NCBI GenBank assembly: GCA_017458125.1
Contig: JAFTGB010000002.1
Span: 1 to 64,000 of the forward strand
Length of the DNA: 64,000 bases
Reading direction: 5' to 3'
Origin: Prevotella sp.
GTDB taxonomy: Bacteria > Bacteroidota > Bacteroidia > Bacteroidales > Bacteroidaceae
The notes beneath the pieces were generated by a model, which was not told where the DNA came from, made no database searches, and saw only the letters and a program-made list of their open reading frames with translations. Shown here in pieces: positions 23,982 through 34,100 of the stretch. How positions within the stretch are numbered: position 1 is the first letter of the stretch; every line of letters starts with the position of its first letter. The translations under genes and the position numbers were made by a program.

Positions 23982-23987
23982 TGTGTT

Positions 23988-23996
23988 GCAAAGGTA
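23988..23996 (-). promoter_or_regulatory. -7 element of the tonB operon, near-leaderless
   Basis: TACCTTTGC on the minus strand, separated from ATG 23981 by six bases (AACACA). Confidence 0.65.
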
Positions 23997-24004
23997 GTGA
24001 TTAT

Positions 24005-24037
24005 TTTGGAAATACGCAATAAAATGACTACCTTTGC
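24005..24037 (+). promoter_or_regulatory. Promoter of porQ-cmk
   Basis: TTTG at 24005-24008 and TACCTTTGC at 24029-24037, 20-bp spacer. It sits back to back with the tonB promoter. Confidence 0.75.
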
Positions 24038-24060
24038 CGTTGATTTAGTAACAAATAACA

Positions 24061-25005
24061 ATGAAGCAAGGTGTTCTGACACTAATAGCATTTGTGCTCG
24101 CATTCAGTGCGCAGGCTCAGGAAAGCCAGGAAGTCTACAGCTTCCTGCGGCTTCCTGTCAGTGCGCATGTGGCTGCACTTGGTGGAGAGAACATCACGCT
24201 GACTGATGACGACCCCACCGTGATATTCCACAATCCGTCGCTTATCAGCAATGTCTCAGACAAAAGCATCAACCTCAACTTCATGACCTATATGGAGGGT
24301 GCCAAGACGGCTTCGGCATCGTTCGTCAAAGGTTACAAGGAGCGTGCCACGTGGGGTGTTGCAGCCCAGTATATGGACTATGGCTCTGTGAAGGAAACTA
24401 CGGCGGAGAACATCCAGACGGGTTCGTTCTCTGTCAAAGACATCGCTGTGGCCGGTTCTTTTGCCTATCTGCTGAGCAACAGGTTTAGCGGAGGCATCAC
24501 CGCCCGCTTTGTCTCCTCACACATCGCGTCATATTCGTCGGCAGCCGTGGCCGTAGACTTAGGCATCAACTACTACGACGAGGAACACCAGTGGTCGCTG
24601 TCGGCAGTGGCCAAGAATTTAGGCGGACAAATCAGCGCTTACGATGACGATTTTGAGCGCATACCCCTTGACCTGCAGTTGGGCGTCAGCAAGCGGCTCA
24701 TAGGTTCTCCGTTGCGCCTGACGGCCACGCTGTCACGGCTGAACAACTGGGACCAGGGCTTCATCAAGCATGTAGCCATAGGTGCCGACCTGCTGTTGGG
24801 CGAAAAGATTTACGTGGCGGCGGGTTACAATTTTCGGCGTTCAAGCGAGATGAAAGTCAGCGACGGTGATGGCGACAGCAATCACGGGGCCGGATTCTCG
24901 ATAGGTGCAGGCTTGCAGTTGGAGCGTTTCAAACTGCAAGCCGCCTATGCCAAGTACCACGTCTCGGCAAGTTCTGTATTAATTAATGTCAGTTATGCTC
25001 TATGA
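24061..25005 (+). CDS. porQ: PorQ-like outer-membrane protein (type IX secretion associated)
   Basis: 314 residues with a signal peptide (cleaved near AQA-Q). The N-terminus after cleavage, [20 protein letters not shown], is the PorQ/PorV-type beginning (LxLPxSAxxxALGG), followed by [14 protein letters not shown]. The rest is alternating beta-strands of a FadL-like barrel ending in VLINVSYAL. In Porphyromonas PorQ works with the T9SS and PorZ/PorU/PorV attachment machinery on the cell surface. Its stop codon overlaps the cmk start (ATGA). A close relative with another role in the PorV/PorQ superfamily cannot be excluded. Confidence 0.85.
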   Translation: MKQGVLTLIAFVLAFSAQAQESQEVYSFLRLPVSAHVAALGGENITLTDDDPTVIFHNPSLISNVSDKSINLNFMTYMEGAKTASASFVKGYKERATWGVAAQYMDYGSVKETTAENIQTGSFSVKDIAVAGSFAYLLSNRFSGGITARFVSSHIASYSSAAVAVDLGINYYDEEHQWSLSAVAKNLGGQISAYDDDFERIPLDLQLGVSKRLIGSPLRLTATLSRLNNWDQGFIKHVAIGADLLLGEKIYVAAGYNFRRSSEMKVSDGDGDSNHGAGFSIGAGLQLERFKLQAAYAKYHVSASSVLINVSYAL

Positions 25006-25688
25006 AAAAGATTACCATAGCTATCGACGGCCATAGTTCGTGCGGCAAGAGCACCATGGCCAAAGACCTGGCCCGCGAGGTGGGCTATGTCTATGTGGAC
25101 ACAGGTGCCATGTACCGTTCAGTCACACTCTATGCTTTGCGCCATGGACTGTTCCACGGCGACGACATCGACCAGGAAGCCCTGCGCCGTCAGTTGGCAG
25201 ACATTCACATCTCTTTCCGCTTCAACTCCGAGACGGGGCGGCCTGACACCTACCTCAACGGAGAACTGGTTGAGCATGACATCCGCACCATGGAGGTCAG
25301 CAGTCATGTCAGCCCCATTGCCACGCTGGGCTTTGTTCGCGAAGCCATGGTAGCGCAGCAGCAGCAGATGGGTAAGGACAAAGGCGTGGTGATGGACGGA
25401 CGTGACATCGGTACCGTCGTCTTTCCCGATGCCGAACTGAAGGTTTTTGTTACTGCATCGGCAGAAGTTCGTGCCCAACGCCGTTATGACGAGCTGAAGC
25501 AGAAAGGCATGGAGGCCGACTATGCCGACATTCTAAAAAATGTTCAGGAACGCGACTACATAGACTCCCATCGTGAGGTGTCACCGTTGAAGAAAGCTGA
25601 TGATGCACTTTTGCTCGACAACAGCCAAATGACCATTGCCGAGCAAAAGGAGTGGTTGTTAGCGCGCTTCCGTGAACGCACCGAGTAG
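25002..25688 (+). CDS. cmk: Cytidylate kinase
   Basis: 228 residues. P-loop [17 protein letters not shown] at the N-terminus, then [15 protein letters not shown] (nucleotide/CMP binding), [22 protein letters not shown] near 128 and RAQRRYDEL (lid Arg). It phosphorylates CMP/dCMP to the diphosphates in the cytoplasm. The start ATG overlaps the porQ stop by 4 bp. It converges on the pectate lyase gene with only 3 bp between the stop codons, so the 3' ends must overlap. Confidence 0.96.
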   Translation: MKKITIAIDGHSSCGKSTMAKDLAREVGYVYVDTGAMYRSVTLYALRHGLFHGDDIDQEALRRQLADIHISFRFNSETGRPDTYLNGELVEHDIRTMEVSSHVSPIATLGFVREAMVAQQQQMGKDKGVVMDGRDIGTVVFPDAELKVFVTASAEVRAQRRYDELKQKGMEADYADILKNVQERDYIDSHREVSPLKKADDALLLDNSQMTIAEQKEWLLARFRERTE

Positions 25689-25691
25689 TTC

Positions 25692-28133
25692 CTATAGCGT
25701 GACCTTCTGTCCCAGTGCGCTGTAGCACTGACCGTCCTTGACGATGACCAGTCTTCCGTCAAGGATGACTTTTTGTGTCTCTTGCCTTGCGCTGGTCGTG
25801 ACGGTGCTGATGCCGTCCGTTGCCTTGTAGGGAACGCGGACATACATGTCGTAGACGCGGGCACCGCCGCTGCCTGACGTGTTCAGCAGCGTGAGGGTGC
25901 GCGTCTGCTTTGCCGTCTGCTCGCTGAGTCCTGCCGCCTCAACGAGGTCCCAGCCCAGGAGTGTCTGCTTCTTCAGCTTGTCGGTAGTGAACGAGCCTGA
26001 CGTGCCGTCCTCCAGTGTCCATAGTATTTTGTAGGTACGGTCGCCCGTGAAGTGCAGGTTGACTTTCAGCTGTAGCACACCGTCATCGAGGTTCCACCTG
26101 ATGCCGCCGTTGTTCTTGCCCATGTCGATGCCGCCCGCGGTGCAGCCGCTCGGTACGCCGCCGTCGCTCTCCGTCTTGTCAGGGGCAAAGGTCGTGGCGT
26201 TGCTGCTTCCGGCTATCAGTTCTACAACCCCCTGCAGATCGGTGGGCAGGTTCTCCCATGTGTCTTGGAAATGGTACCAGTCGCCCGTCAGCACACGGAA
26301 GGGAGTGACCACCGAAATGATGCCTGTCGTGGTGCAGGGCTTGACACCCTGCTGTTCGTTGCCTGTGGCGGTGAGCTTGTATGTGCAGCTGGCCTTTGGC
26401 GTTCCGCTGATGGTCACGCTGTTGTTCTTCACGGTAAAGGTAAGTCCGTCAGCCAGTCCCTCGACAACGGCAGCCGTAGCCACGTCGTTCATTTCATAGA
26501 CGATGTCTTGTATGGGCTGGCCTTCTGTGACCTCCTGCACACTGTTGGCCGTTGTGCATTTGACTTCGATTTTCTCAGGCACTGTGTATTCTGCCGGCGT
26601 ACCCTTCAGCTCGTATGCGCCGAAGTCTGGAGCCGCGTCGTTGTAGGGAATGTAGATATCGTCGGCGGTGATGAGTTCCAGTCCGTGGGTGGTGGCCTCG
26701 GCCTGGGTCATGAAGCGGGTAGGAGTGAAGCCGATGATGGGTGTGCCTTTGTCCTTGAAGATGCTTCCTTCCTTCAGGCGTGCAAAGTTGTTGGCGGGCA
26801 GCGAGCCGTCGGCTTCACGCTCGGCAAGGAAGTCGTTGACGGACAACGATAGAAACTCGCCCGCATGGTTTTGGGTGACAATCTGCGTCTTACCATCCTT
26901 ATAGCCCTCCTTGATGGGGCTGCATCCGTCAATGGTTGTCCATGAGTTGAAGTCGGTGTCGGGCTCTTGGTAGCCTTCCTTGTCAGGCGAAAGAAACTCA
27001 TGGTTGCCTACGGCAACGCCGCTTTTCTCTGCCTTTGCGCCCCAGCCGATGCAGTTGCGTATGACCATTCCACCATATTTAAATAAGGTGGGAAAGCGGT
27101 AGTTGTACTCGTTGCCCCATGCCGTGCAGTTGAGGATATACATGCCTTCGTAGGCGTTGTTCTGGTCAAATCCCTTATGCAGGTTCTCGAATGCCACACA
27201 GTTGGTCACCACATGGGCACCCACTGACTGGTCGAAGGCTGCACCACCTGCTGACCCTCCGCCTCCGAGCTTGAAGCCGTTGCCGTTCTTTCCTTCGCTG
27301 CCGTCCTTCAGGTAGCCTGCGTGCCAAGCCCAGCAGTGGTCGATGACCACGGGGTGATAGACCATATACAGGTCCCAGTTGTCATCGCTGTTGGTCCATG
27401 CACGGCATCCGTGGAACTCCGTTCCCGGTCCGGGGAACAGCTTGCAGGCAAATCCGTCGGCATCGCCGCCGTCGTCGTTGCCGCTGAAACTCTTCAGGTC
27501 TGCATTCTCGTATGCGTCGCAGTTGATGACTTTGTTGTATCGGCAGTAGGTGTATCCTGGGTTGTACTGCGGCTGTCCCGTGATGGGAAACGATTTGGTT
27601 TCCTCAATACTGAAGTCCTTGAACATGCCTATCTGCAGTCCTGTGTCGTTGTTCCAGCGGAAGGTGCAGCGTTCCACGACGTTGAACGACCCTTCTATCT
27701 TCATCCCGTTGTCTTTGGCGTGCTGAAGCACCAGCCCGTAGAAGGTCCAGTAGTTGGCCAGATGGTTGACGTAGATGCATCGTGCCATTTTGAAATCGTT
27801 CTCCGTGGCGGGTTGCATGTCCTTACCGTCAATGATGACTTTACCCACAGCGTCTTCCGGCCATGCACGCAATTGGCAGCGCATGTCCGCGCTGGTGGGC
27901 AGTTCGGGTATCTTGATGCGCTGCGTGATGTAGTACGTGCCTTCATGCACCAGTATGCGGTCGCCGGCTTTTACGCGCTCCATGGCTTTGTGGATGGTGA
28001 GCAGCGGCGCCTGTTCGGTTCCGTTGTTGCTGTCGTTACCGTCAGTGGCTACATGAATGTCTTCGGCCAGAGTGGGCATGTAACCCATGACTGCGAGGCA
28101 CAGCAGTGTGGTGAGTCGTAGAATTTGTTTCAT
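25692..28133 (-). CDS. Secreted PL9-family pectate lyase-like protein
   Basis: 813 residues with a signal peptide (about 1-23). A right-handed parallel beta-helix (about 25-510) begins HVATDGNDSNNGTEQAPLLT, the usual PL9 entry. It contains GDADGFACKLFPGPG (Ca2+-binding Asp and a candidate catalytic Lys) and NSDDNWDLYMVYHPV (DDxxD Ca2+ cluster), followed by HCWAWHAGY. A putative Ig-like module (about 520-620) and a carbohydrate-binding-like domain (about 625-765) follow. The end, VILDGRLVIVKDGQCYSALGQKV, resembles the C-terminal sorting-type segment of Prevotella secreted enzymes. PL9 enzymes cleave polygalacturonate by beta-elimination. It is 23 bp after ispH on the same strand, an odd partner. 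Confidence 0.87.
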   Translation of the reverse strand: MKQILRLTTLLCLAVMGYMPTLAEDIHVATDGNDSNNGTEQAPLLTIHKAMERVKAGDRILVHEGTYYITQRIKIPELPTSADMRCQLRAWPEDAVGKVIIDGKDMQPATENDFKMARCIYVNHLANYWTFYGLVLQHAKDNGMKIEGSFNVVERCTFRWNNDTGLQIGMFKDFSIEETKSFPITGQPQYNPGYTYCRYNKVINCDAYENADLKSFSGNDDGGDADGFACKLFPGPGTEFHGCRAWTNSDDNWDLYMVYHPVVIDHCWAWHAGYLKDGSEGKNGNGFKLGGGGSAGGAAFDQSVGAHVVTNCVAFENLHKGFDQNNAYEGMYILNCTAWGNEYNYRFPTLFKYGGMVIRNCIGWGAKAEKSGVAVGNHEFLSPDKEGYQEPDTDFNSWTTIDGCSPIKEGYKDGKTQIVTQNHAGEFLSLSVNDFLAEREADGSLPANNFARLKEGSIFKDKGTPIIGFTPTRFMTQAEATTHGLELITADDIYIPYNDAAPDFGAYELKGTPAEYTVPEKIEVKCTTANSVQEVTEGQPIQDIVYEMNDVATAAVVEGLADGLTFTVKNNSVTISGTPKASCTYKLTATGNEQQGVKPCTTTGIISVVTPFRVLTGDWYHFQDTWENLPTDLQGVVELIAGSSNATTFAPDKTESDGGVPSGCTAGGIDMGKNNGGIRWNLDDGVLQLKVNLHFTGDRTYKILWTLEDGTSGSFTTDKLKKQTLLGWDLVEAAGLSEQTAKQTRTLTLLNTSGSGGARVYDMYVRVPYKATDGISTVTTSARQETQKVILDGRLVIVKDGQCYSALGQKVTL

Positions 28134-28156
28134 TTTTGTGCTGTTGTTTTCTGTGT

Positions 28157-29011
28157 TTAATGAAATGCGTTGATGGCGTCACGGCATTGTTCCATGAGCC
28201 ATTTGGGGGTGCTGGTGGCACCGCAGATGCCAACGGTCTCCATGCCTTTGAGCCACGCGGGCTCTATCTCGTCAGGACCTTCTATGAGGTGTGTGTTGGC
28301 GTTGACGCGCAGACACTCGTTGAAAAGCACTTTCCCGTTAGAACTCTTTCGTCCGCAGACAAAGAGTATCAGGTCGTGGCGGGTGGCAAACTGCGAGATG
28401 TTGGGCATGCGGTTGGCCACTGAGCGGCAAATGGTGTCGAAGCTTTTGAAGGTAGCTTCCGGCAATATGTGCGACTGTATGTAGTCGATGATGCGGTGGA
28501 ACTCGTCAAGCGACTTGGTTGTCTGGGAGTAGAGATAGATGTCGCGTGAGAAGTCGAGCTTCTTAACCTCCTCAAAGCTCTCGATGACGATGGCCGTCGT
28601 CTGCGTCTGTCCTACCAGTCCTAAGACCTCGGCATGGCCTTTCTTGCCGAAAATGACAATCTGGCCGTCACCGCTCTCATACTGTTTCTTGATGCGTCGT
28701 TGCAGTTGGAGCACCACGGGACATGTCGCATCAATGATTTCGATGTTGTTCTGACGGGCCAGGGCATAGGTGGCTGGCGGCTCGCCGTGGGCGCGCAGCA
28801 GCACTTTGACGTTGTGCAGCTGGCGCATGTCGTCGTGGTTGATGGTGATGAGGCCCATCTGCCGCAGCCGTTCGCACTCCATACCGTTGTGGACGATGTC
28901 GCCCAGACAGTATAGTGTGTTGCCTTTGGCCAGCTCTTCCTCAGCCTTCTGGATGGCCGTGGTCACACCGAAGCAGAACCCGCTGCCGTTGTCAATCTCT
29001 ATCTGTAACAT
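28157..29011 (-). CDS. ispH: 4-hydroxy-3-methylbut-2-enyl diphosphate reductase
   Basis: 284 residues. The three [4Fe-4S] cysteines lie in SGFCFGVTTA (residue 13), DATCPVVLQL (about 96) and FDTICRSVANR (about 190). HNGMECERL and LRAHGEPP provide the active-site His residues, and the conserved Glu/Thr loop is present (FGKKGHAEVLGLVGQT). It makes IPP and DMAPP in the last step of the MEP pathway. The start overlaps the end of meaB by 20 bp, implying coupled translation. Confidence 0.95.
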   Translation of the reverse strand: MLQIEIDNGSGFCFGVTTAIQKAEEELAKGNTLYCLGDIVHNGMECERLRQMGLITINHDDMRQLHNVKVLLRAHGEPPATYALARQNNIEIIDATCPVVLQLQRRIKKQYESGDGQIVIFGKKGHAEVLGLVGQTQTTAIVIESFEEVKKLDFSRDIYLYSQTTKSLDEFHRIIDYIQSHILPEATFKSFDTICRSVANRMPNISQFATRHDLILFVCGRKSSNGKVLFNECLRVNANTHLIEGPDEIEPAWLKGMETVGICGATSTPKWLMEQCRDAINAFH

Positions 29012-30107
29012 GTCTCAGCTGGGCGTAGTAGGTATCCAGCAGTTGCTGGGCGGCAGCAAATGACGTCTGCTGTCCTGCCAGCACCGAGCGTTCGGCATCC
29101 TGCAACTGCTGCTGGATGGTGGCGTTGTTGTAGAAACTAAGGCGCAGGTGCTCATTGATGCTCTCATACATCCAGTATTTAGCCTGCTCGTTGCGCCGAT
29201 AGTCGAAGTAGCCGTTCTTTTTGACGAAGCCGATGTATTCGTAGATCATGTCCCACACCTCTTTGATGCCGTAGCCGTAGAAGCCACTGTAGCAGAGCAC
29301 CTTCGGCAACCAGCCGCTCTCGGGTTTGGGGAAGAAGTGCAGTGCATTGCGGAAGTTGGTGGCAGCCATGTGGCATTTGTCGACGTTGTCACCATCGCAC
29401 TTGTTAATGACGATGCCGTCGCATATCTCCATGATGCCACGCTTGATGCCCTGCAGGTCGTCGCCCGTGCCTGCCAGCTGTATGAGCAGGAAGAAGTCTA
29501 CCATGGAGTGACAGGCCGTCTCGCTCTGTCCCACGCCGACGGTCTCGACGAAAATCTTGTCGAAGCCCGCAGCCTCACACAGTATGATGGTCTCACGCGT
29601 CTTGCGGGCCACGCCGCCTAACGACCCTGCTGTAGGGCTGGGACGGATAAAAGAGTCGGGATGAGTCGAGAGCTTTTCCATGCGTGTCTTGTCGCCAAGG
29701 ATGCTGCCCTTGGAGCGCTCTGACGAGGGGTCGATGGCCAGAACGGCCAGCTTTCCGCCTTTCTCCTTCAGCACATGTATGCCAAACTCGTCGATGCTGG
29801 TCGATTTTCCAGCGCCGGGTACGCCGCTGATGCCCACACGGATGCTGTTTCCACTGTAGGGCAGACATTTGTTGATGACTTCCTGTGCCTTCTGCTGGTG
29901 GTTGGGGTTGACACTCTCCACCAAGGTGACGGCCTGCGACAGGATGGTGACATCGCCTTTGACGATGCCTTCCACCATTTCGGCTGCGCTGAGCTCATGA
30001 CGGCGGAAGCGGTTGCGTTTCAGGTACGGATTGATGATGGCGGGCTGCTCTACGCCACTGTTGACTTGCAGTCCTGCATATTCGGAGCTGTTCTCAGGAT
30101 GTTCCAC
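28992..30107 (-). CDS. meaB: Methylmalonyl-CoA mutase-associated GTPase (G3E family)
   Basis: 371 residues. Walker A GISGVPGAGKSTSIDEFG near residue 95, followed by AIDPSSERSKGSILGDKTRME, the Mg2+-binding aspartate and base-sensing switch typical of MeaB/ArgK; then FVETVGVGQSE (G3 region), VINKCDGDN (NKxD guanine specificity) and a C-terminal dimerisation arm. It gates cobalamin delivery and protects methylmalonyl-CoA mutase in the succinate-propionate route. The mutase genes are not in the window. It lies 21 bp after the DUF1573 gene. Confidence 0.94.
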   Translation of the reverse strand: MEHPENSSEYAGLQVNSGVEQPAIINPYLKRNRFRRHELSAAEMVEGIVKGDVTILSQAVTLVESVNPNHQQKAQEVINKCLPYSGNSIRVGISGVPGAGKSTSIDEFGIHVLKEKGGKLAVLAIDPSSERSKGSILGDKTRMEKLSTHPDSFIRPSPTAGSLGGVARKTRETIILCEAAGFDKIFVETVGVGQSETACHSMVDFFLLIQLAGTGDDLQGIKRGIMEICDGIVINKCDGDNVDKCHMAATNFRNALHFFPKPESGWLPKVLCYSGFYGYGIKEVWDMIYEYIGFVKKNGYFDYRRNEQAKYWMYESINEHLRLSFYNNATIQQQLQDAERSVLAGQQTSFAAAQQLLDTYYAQLRHVTDRD

Positions 30108-30128
30108 TGTGCTTTGATGTTTTAGAGT

Positions 30129-31184
30129 TTAATCTTTCATGTTTAATGTAATCGTGACTTTAGGCTTAGCCGGGTCGTTGGTAATCATGAGTATTCGCGG
30201 ACGCGTGCGCACCTTTTGCAGTTCACCGCGGATGGCCGTAATCTTCAGCTTGGCATACTCGCCGGGTTGCAGTCGCCTTTTGTCGAGCGAGATGCGAAGC
30301 CCGGGTGTGAACATCTGCAGCGACGAGATGTTGAGCACGGAATGGCCCGTGTTGACGATGTCGATGATTTCCGTCTTCTTGTTTTTCCCCTCAAACAGGA
30401 TGTCCACCGCCTCGGCCGACAACTGGATGTGTGGGGCAGACGGACTGTCAGCCTCACCGTTGAAGGACGGCAGCAGTACCGCCGATATGCCGATGGCATG
30501 GTCGTGGTTGACTTTATCGCCAGGGTTTCCGGCCAGAAATACCGTGGTCTGTGTCAGTCCGTAGTCGTGCAGCTTGGCAGAGTTCAGTGTCACGGTGATG
30601 ACGCCCTCTGCCCCCGGTGCCAGCTTTTCCGGCATGGCCTGTGCTTTGAGGTACGGCGGCAGATGCATCACGATGGGCTGGTAGCTCTGGGTGATGCTGT
30701 TGTTGTAGATGCGCAGTTCCCTTACGAGCATGTCCCCACGGTTGACGTCGTCGTATTCCAGCTCGTTTTGGTCAAGGCGCAAGTCACCCATTTCGACAGG
30801 ATACAAGCCGGTGACGTCGACGTAGTTCTCCAGCACGATGCCCTTCATGCGTATGTAGACGGGTTTCTTTGACTCATTGGTGTATATGGCAGCCTGTTTG
30901 TCGAAATGTCCCAGTTGCTTGGCGTCAAAGGTCATGCGTATCTGGAACCTGTCGCCCAGGTCTCCCTTGGGATATTCCACTACAGTGCAGTTGCAGTCGG
31001 GCTGCACCTTTGAAATCCTGACTTTGCGTCCGCCTTTGTTGCGAAAGTCAAAGACGGCGGTCACGGGTGTCTTCCATCCTGTGCGTCCGGCGTCAACGGT
31101 AGTTTTCTCTGCTGCTATCTTCTGTGCCAGTGCCGGCATGGCCGCTAACCACAGCAGGGCAGGTATGATGATTCTTCTGTTCAT
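30129..31184 (-). CDS. DUF1573 exported protein
   Basis: 351 residues with a signal peptide (about 1-20). The first DUF1573 (ASPM-SPD-2-Hydin-like beta-sandwich) module is at about 30-115 and contains the hallmark ISKVQPDCNCTVVEYPKG. A second Ig-like module spans about 120-225 and a third about 250-350 (INTGHSVLNISSLQMFTPG, LKITAIRGELQKVRTRPRI). Probably periplasmic; function unassigned, but commonly next to cell-envelope genes. It follows the A2M gene by 6 bp, so both are expressed together. Confidence 0.85.
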   Translation of the reverse strand: MNRRIIIPALLWLAAMPALAQKIAAEKTTVDAGRTGWKTPVTAVFDFRNKGGRKVRISKVQPDCNCTVVEYPKGDLGDRFQIRMTFDAKQLGHFDKQAAIYTNESKKPVYIRMKGIVLENYVDVTGLYPVEMGDLRLDQNELEYDDVNRGDMLVRELRIYNNSITQSYQPIVMHLPPYLKAQAMPEKLAPGAEGVITVTLNSAKLHDYGLTQTTVFLAGNPGDKVNHDHAIGISAVLLPSFNGEADSPSAPHIQLSAEAVDILFEGKNKKTEIIDIVNTGHSVLNISSLQMFTPGLRISLDKRRLQPGEYAKLKITAIRGELQKVRTRPRILMITNDPAKPKVTITLNMKD

Positions 31185-31190
31185 AATGGT

Positions 31191-34100
31191 CTATTGCTTG
31201 ATGTTAATAGTCGTCGACGGTGCTGTGGCCCTGAACTCAGGCGAGTAGGCGCACTGCACGGTGCAGGTGCCTGTCTCGTAGCAGCCTGCGCGGTCGATGT
31301 AGTATTCTGATTCTATGACGTGACGGCCCTTGGACAGTCCGGAGTAGTAATAGTTGGTGGAGCAGTCCTTGGGCGAAACGTAAGCACCGTTCTGGTAGCC
31401 TGACAGCTGGCGCACGGGCTCCATGCACGCAGCCCTGCGGTCGACAACCTGTACGAAGTCCAGGTCACGCGTCGTCTCGATGGTGATGCGTACCCTGACG
31501 CGTGAGCCTACGGCCAGTGCAGTAGTGCCGTCAGTGGCTGGCAGCAGTTCGCGCTTCACGGAGATGCCGCTCTGCGATGCCTTCACGTCGGACGTCTTCT
31601 GCAGGAACTGTGCGTAGACGGCACCCCACGACGTTCCCTCGCTGGTCTTGGTGGCAGTGAATGTCTTGCCTTCAGGGTGGCTGATGGCCGTCTTGACGTA
31701 GCCCAGTCCTGTCGTAGCTTTGGGCATATCGATGGGTCTGCCGTCAATAGCGAGTGCCGTCTCAGCCTTGGCTGCCAGCAGGTTGTTATGTCCGTGCAGG
31801 AAGGCGTAGATGGCGTTGACGCTGTTGATGGGCGTGTCCCAAACCTGCGTGCGCTTCTCCTGTAGCAGCCAGCGGCGCATTTCGTCAGCGGTCTGCTTGT
31901 CCTGCGGGGTGATGGCCTCTATGGCTTCCATGGCGGCCACCTCGGTAGGTATCTTGTAGTCGTACCACGAGTAGGCGGCCCGCTGTGTGTCGTAGTAGCG
32001 CCCCATCTCCTCCGTATAGACGGTGTACTCCTTCAGGCTCTGCACGTATTCGGCGGCGCGTTTGCTGTCGCCCTTCTTTGACAGGACGATGGCCGTCAGC
32101 GCTTTCTCGTAGATGGTCTGCCGTTTGATGTCTTTCTTCAGCAGTGTGATCAGGTAGTCGTTGGCCGACTGCACACGGCTTGGCAGCTGGCGGCCGTCCA
32201 ATGCGCAGAGGTAAAGCCAGCGCAGGGCAGCGAACGATGGGAAGGTGGGCTTCCGTCCCTTCTTCTCCTCCTTTTTCAGTTCGGCTACCAGGTCAGCCAT
32301 CTCCTGTCCCAAGTAGCTGAAGGCTTTCTCCTGCATCTCGTTGGTGTCGTCCTGTTGGCCTGCCATGTTGTTCAGTCGCACCAGCATCTCCTCTACCGCC
32401 ACGGTGATGGCCGTGCTGCCCTTCATGCCGGGATACCACGAGAAGGAGCCGTCAGCGTTTTGCAGCTTCTTCAGCTTCTCCAGTGCGGTGGTCAGCCGGT
32501 TGCTGATGCCGTTCTCGTCGAAGAAGTCGGCCAGCCGCTGTTTTTGTTCGCTCTCGCGGTCAGCGTCGGCCACCCAGGGCGTTTCAGCCAGCAGGAGGTC
32601 CTTCAGGTCTTGGTTTTGGGAGAGGTGAGAGGTTAGGGATGAGCGGTTATCGGTTTCGCGCTTCCACTGCTCGAAGACCGTTTTCACCTGCGGACTCTCG
32701 GCCAGCAGTGTCTTGGCCAGCAGGTTGGAGTAGTAAGATGCTGCCTGGTCGATGGCACTGTGTTCCCACGGCTGTCCGACGACGGGCAGGGCCTGCACCA
32801 TGAGCCATGCGGGGTTGTTGGTGTATTCTATGGTCAGCTTCTGCTGGGTGGTGCCTGCGGGGAACAGCTGTGTGAGGTCGATGCGCTTCACTCCCGCCTC
32901 GTGCTGCGTGAAGGGCACTGTGCGGGTGACATGCTCACGGTCGGGCAGCACGGGCAGATAGTGCTGTTCGCCGTCGCTGAAGCCTGCGCCTTGAGCCGTC
33001 ACCTTGCATACCAGCAGCGATTCGCTGAATGCGGAGCACTGGACTTGGAACGTGGCAACAGCCGTCGTACCAGCCTCGGCAGTGAACGGCTGCTCCTGCG
33101 CGCAGACCACCTTGCCAGTCTCCGGGTCTGTCAGTTGCAGTCGCGCCGTGCCGCTGACGGCGTGGTCGCTGGTGTTGAAGATGCGGGCAGCTATTTGTGC
33201 TTCGTCTCCCACGCGTACGAAGCGCGGTATGTTGGGTTGCACCATGACGTCCTTCTGCGCTATGGCTTCGCCTTCAATGTTGCCGTAGAGCATGTCGGCC
33301 GTGTTGGCAAGTCCCATGAAGCGCCATGTGGTCAGACTCTCGGGCAGTGTGAAGCTGAGCGTCACGCCGCCGTCCTTGTCAGTCAGCAGGGTGGGGTAGA
33401 AGAAGGCCGTCTCCTGCATGTTCTCGCGCAGCTGCACCTCCTGCGGTGTCTCCTCCTGCTGCTGCGGTGTCTCGCTCTTGGCCTCGTCAGCGGCTGCTTC
33501 GCTGAAGGAGCCTATGGCCTGGTTGCTCTCCTCTGCGGCCATCATCATGGGTGCTGCCGCCTTGGACGCCATCAGCATTCGTCCTGCGCGGCCTCGCACA
33601 TGGATGAAGTGCTGGTAGTAGGGGTAGATGCTGCTGTCGAAGTGGCTGTACTCAAAGCCGGGAATGTTCAGCAGTTTGTATTTGAAGTGTCTTGACAGGT
33701 GTGCGCTGCCCCCTGTGGGCCACTGCCAGGCGGTGGACGGCAGCGACAGGTAGCTTTCGGCAGCGAACGGCCATCCGTGGCCGACTATCTGGTCAAGGCT
33801 CTTGTCGTAGAGCACAGCCATGAGCGACGCCTCGGCGGGTTTGCCGTCCGGCGTCTCTATCTTCAGCCGCCACTCCTCCTGCTGGCCCGGCGTCAGCCGG
33901 TCGCGGAAGGTCTGCCACGTCAGCCGCAGCTGCTTGTCGGGCATGGGGCGTTTGATGGTTTGCGTGTGGCGGTAGCACTGTCCCTCCTTGACCCACGCGT
34001 AGGTCAGCAGCAGTCCGTTGCCGTATTCGTCCCTGTAGGTCAGCTTGCGGTTGAGCAGTTCCTCGCTGAGCTTCAGCGTGCCGCGCTCCACCACCGTGCT